Assembly: GCA_949285735.1 (NCBI GenBank)
Contig: CASEAQ010000007.1
Span: 1 to 64,000 of the forward strand
DNA: 64,000 bases
Reading direction: 5' to 3'
Origin: an uncultured Bacteroidales bacterium
GTDB lineage: Bacteria > Bacteroidota > Bacteroidia > Bacteroidales > Muribaculaceae
Positions within the stretch are counted from its first letter, which is position 1. Each line of letters opens with the position of its first letter. Under the pieces are notes generated by a model. The model worked only from the letters and a program-made list of their open reading frames with translations, ran no database searches and was not told the DNA's origin. The translations under genes and the position numbers were made by a program. Shown here one piece after another: positions 63,615-64,000 of the stretch.

Positions 63615-64000
63615 ATGAAGTACAATTTCGACGAAGTAATCAAGCGCCGCGGCAGCAATTCCCTCAAATGGGATAGCGTTGCCGATGCCGAAGTGTTGCC
63701 AATGTGGGTGGCAGACATGGATTTCCGTGTTGCCCCCGCCATTACCGATGCCTTGCAAAAGCGTGTTGCCCACGGCATATTTGGCTACACGCACGTTCCC
63801 GACGAGTACTATGATGCCGTCACCAATTGGTTTAGCCGCCGCCACGGGTGGAACATCAACCGTGAATGGATTATATATACATCGGGGGTAGTTCCAGCCG
63901 TCTCGGCAATAATAGAGGCTCTGACTCTACCTGGCGACGGAGTACTGGTACAGACTCCGGTATATAACTGCTTCTTTTCGTCGATACGCAACAATGGCTG
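63615..64000 (+). CDS. PatB/MalY-type PLP aminotransferase (C-terminus beyond the window)
   Basis: First 128 residues of a fold-type I PLP enzyme. N-terminal [20 protein letters not shown] and the [10 protein letters not shown] block are typical of PatB/MalY cystathionine beta-lyases; [13 protein letters not shown] is the cofactor phosphate-binding region. The Schiff-base Lys lies beyond the window. Probable beta-C-S lyase making homocysteine from cystathionine, which would complement metA; reading continues past 64000. Confidence 0.85.
   Translation, partial: MKYNFDEVIKRRGSNSLKWDSVADAEVLPMWVADMDFRVAPAITDALQKRVAHGIFGYTHVPDEYYDAVTNWFSRRHGWNINREWIIYTSGVVPAVSAIIEALTLPGDGVLVQTPVYNCFFSSIRNNG

Overview
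The window is chromosomal DNA of a member of the Bacteroidales, most likely a gut Bacteroidaceae or Muribaculaceae relative (the family is inference). The evidence is a run of Bacteroidetes-type genes (DUF3109, DUF3298 lipoprotein, C11 lipoprotein, short HPPK paralogue, FucP-type sugar carrier), many promoter-like TAnnTTTG -7 boxes in place of -35/-10 boxes, and a near absence of Shine-Dalgarno sequences (metA is an exception). Genes are dense and intact, with many 1-20 nt overlaps. I see no rRNA, tRNA, CRISPR array, transposase, phage or conjugative gene, so this is mainly a housekeeping region.

Layout. 1-303: decayed 3' end of an HTH regulator. 307-3084 (-): metA and a U32 peptidase. 3085-3554: non-coding, with inverted repeats and a tandem promoter-bearing palindromic repeat that drives a beta-CASP hydrolase and a phosphoesterase (3555-5395, +). 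5621-12268 (-): radA, trmH-like, universal stress protein, small HTH protein, then PAP2, MBL hydrolase, rsmG and lipoprotein as an overlapping operon. 12363-13193 (+): cvfB. 13288-16915 (-): ribBA, LptF/G permease, START-like protein. 17159-24855 (+): pta-ackA, then acyltransferase, phosphoesterase, tex, HPPK-like and DUF1232. 24944-27177 (-): gpmI and DUF3109, the latter behind a second copy of the promoter repeat. 27457-29150 (+): sugar transporter and rlmH. 29164-34115 (-): hemW, dnaA, MCE protein, amidase. 34322-37180 (+): aroE, comEC. 37177-39719 (-): mlaF, mlaE, TPR lipoprotein-like protein. 39821-51736 (+): C11 protease, mscS, recJ-recQ-methyltransferase, large TPR protein, M3 peptidase. 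52061-58804 (+): dCMP deaminase, S41 protease, FTHF cyclo-ligase, a DUF542/hemerythrin-like protein with a LuxR-type regulator, M16 protease. 59110-62396 (-): menA, cupin/CMD protein, GDPD. 62761-64000 (+): DUF3737 and the start of a PatB/MalY aminotransferase.

The genes cover several shared tasks. Envelope lipid and LPS handling: MCE plus MlaEF, LptF/G, PAP2, acyltransferase, GDPD. Acetate fermentation: pta-ackA. Replication and repair: dnaA, radA, recJ, recQ. Ribosome methylation: rsmG, rlmH, and by family the TrmH protein. Vitamin, cofactor and amino acid synthesis: ribBA, folate genes, menA, metA, aroE.

The most unusual signal is a ~75-80 bp extragenic element present as tandem pairs at 3402-3547 and 27217-27321. 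Each pair lies directly upstream of a gene and ends in a promoter box. Two internal palindromes show compensatory base changes between loci. Other items worth attention are a 13-bp inverted repeat bracketing the promoter at 61392-61455, a MetA whose Glu111 predicts acetyl-CoA use, an MscS channel with a ~70-residue charged insertion, and two candidate structured RNAs (42169-42475 and 51785-51843).
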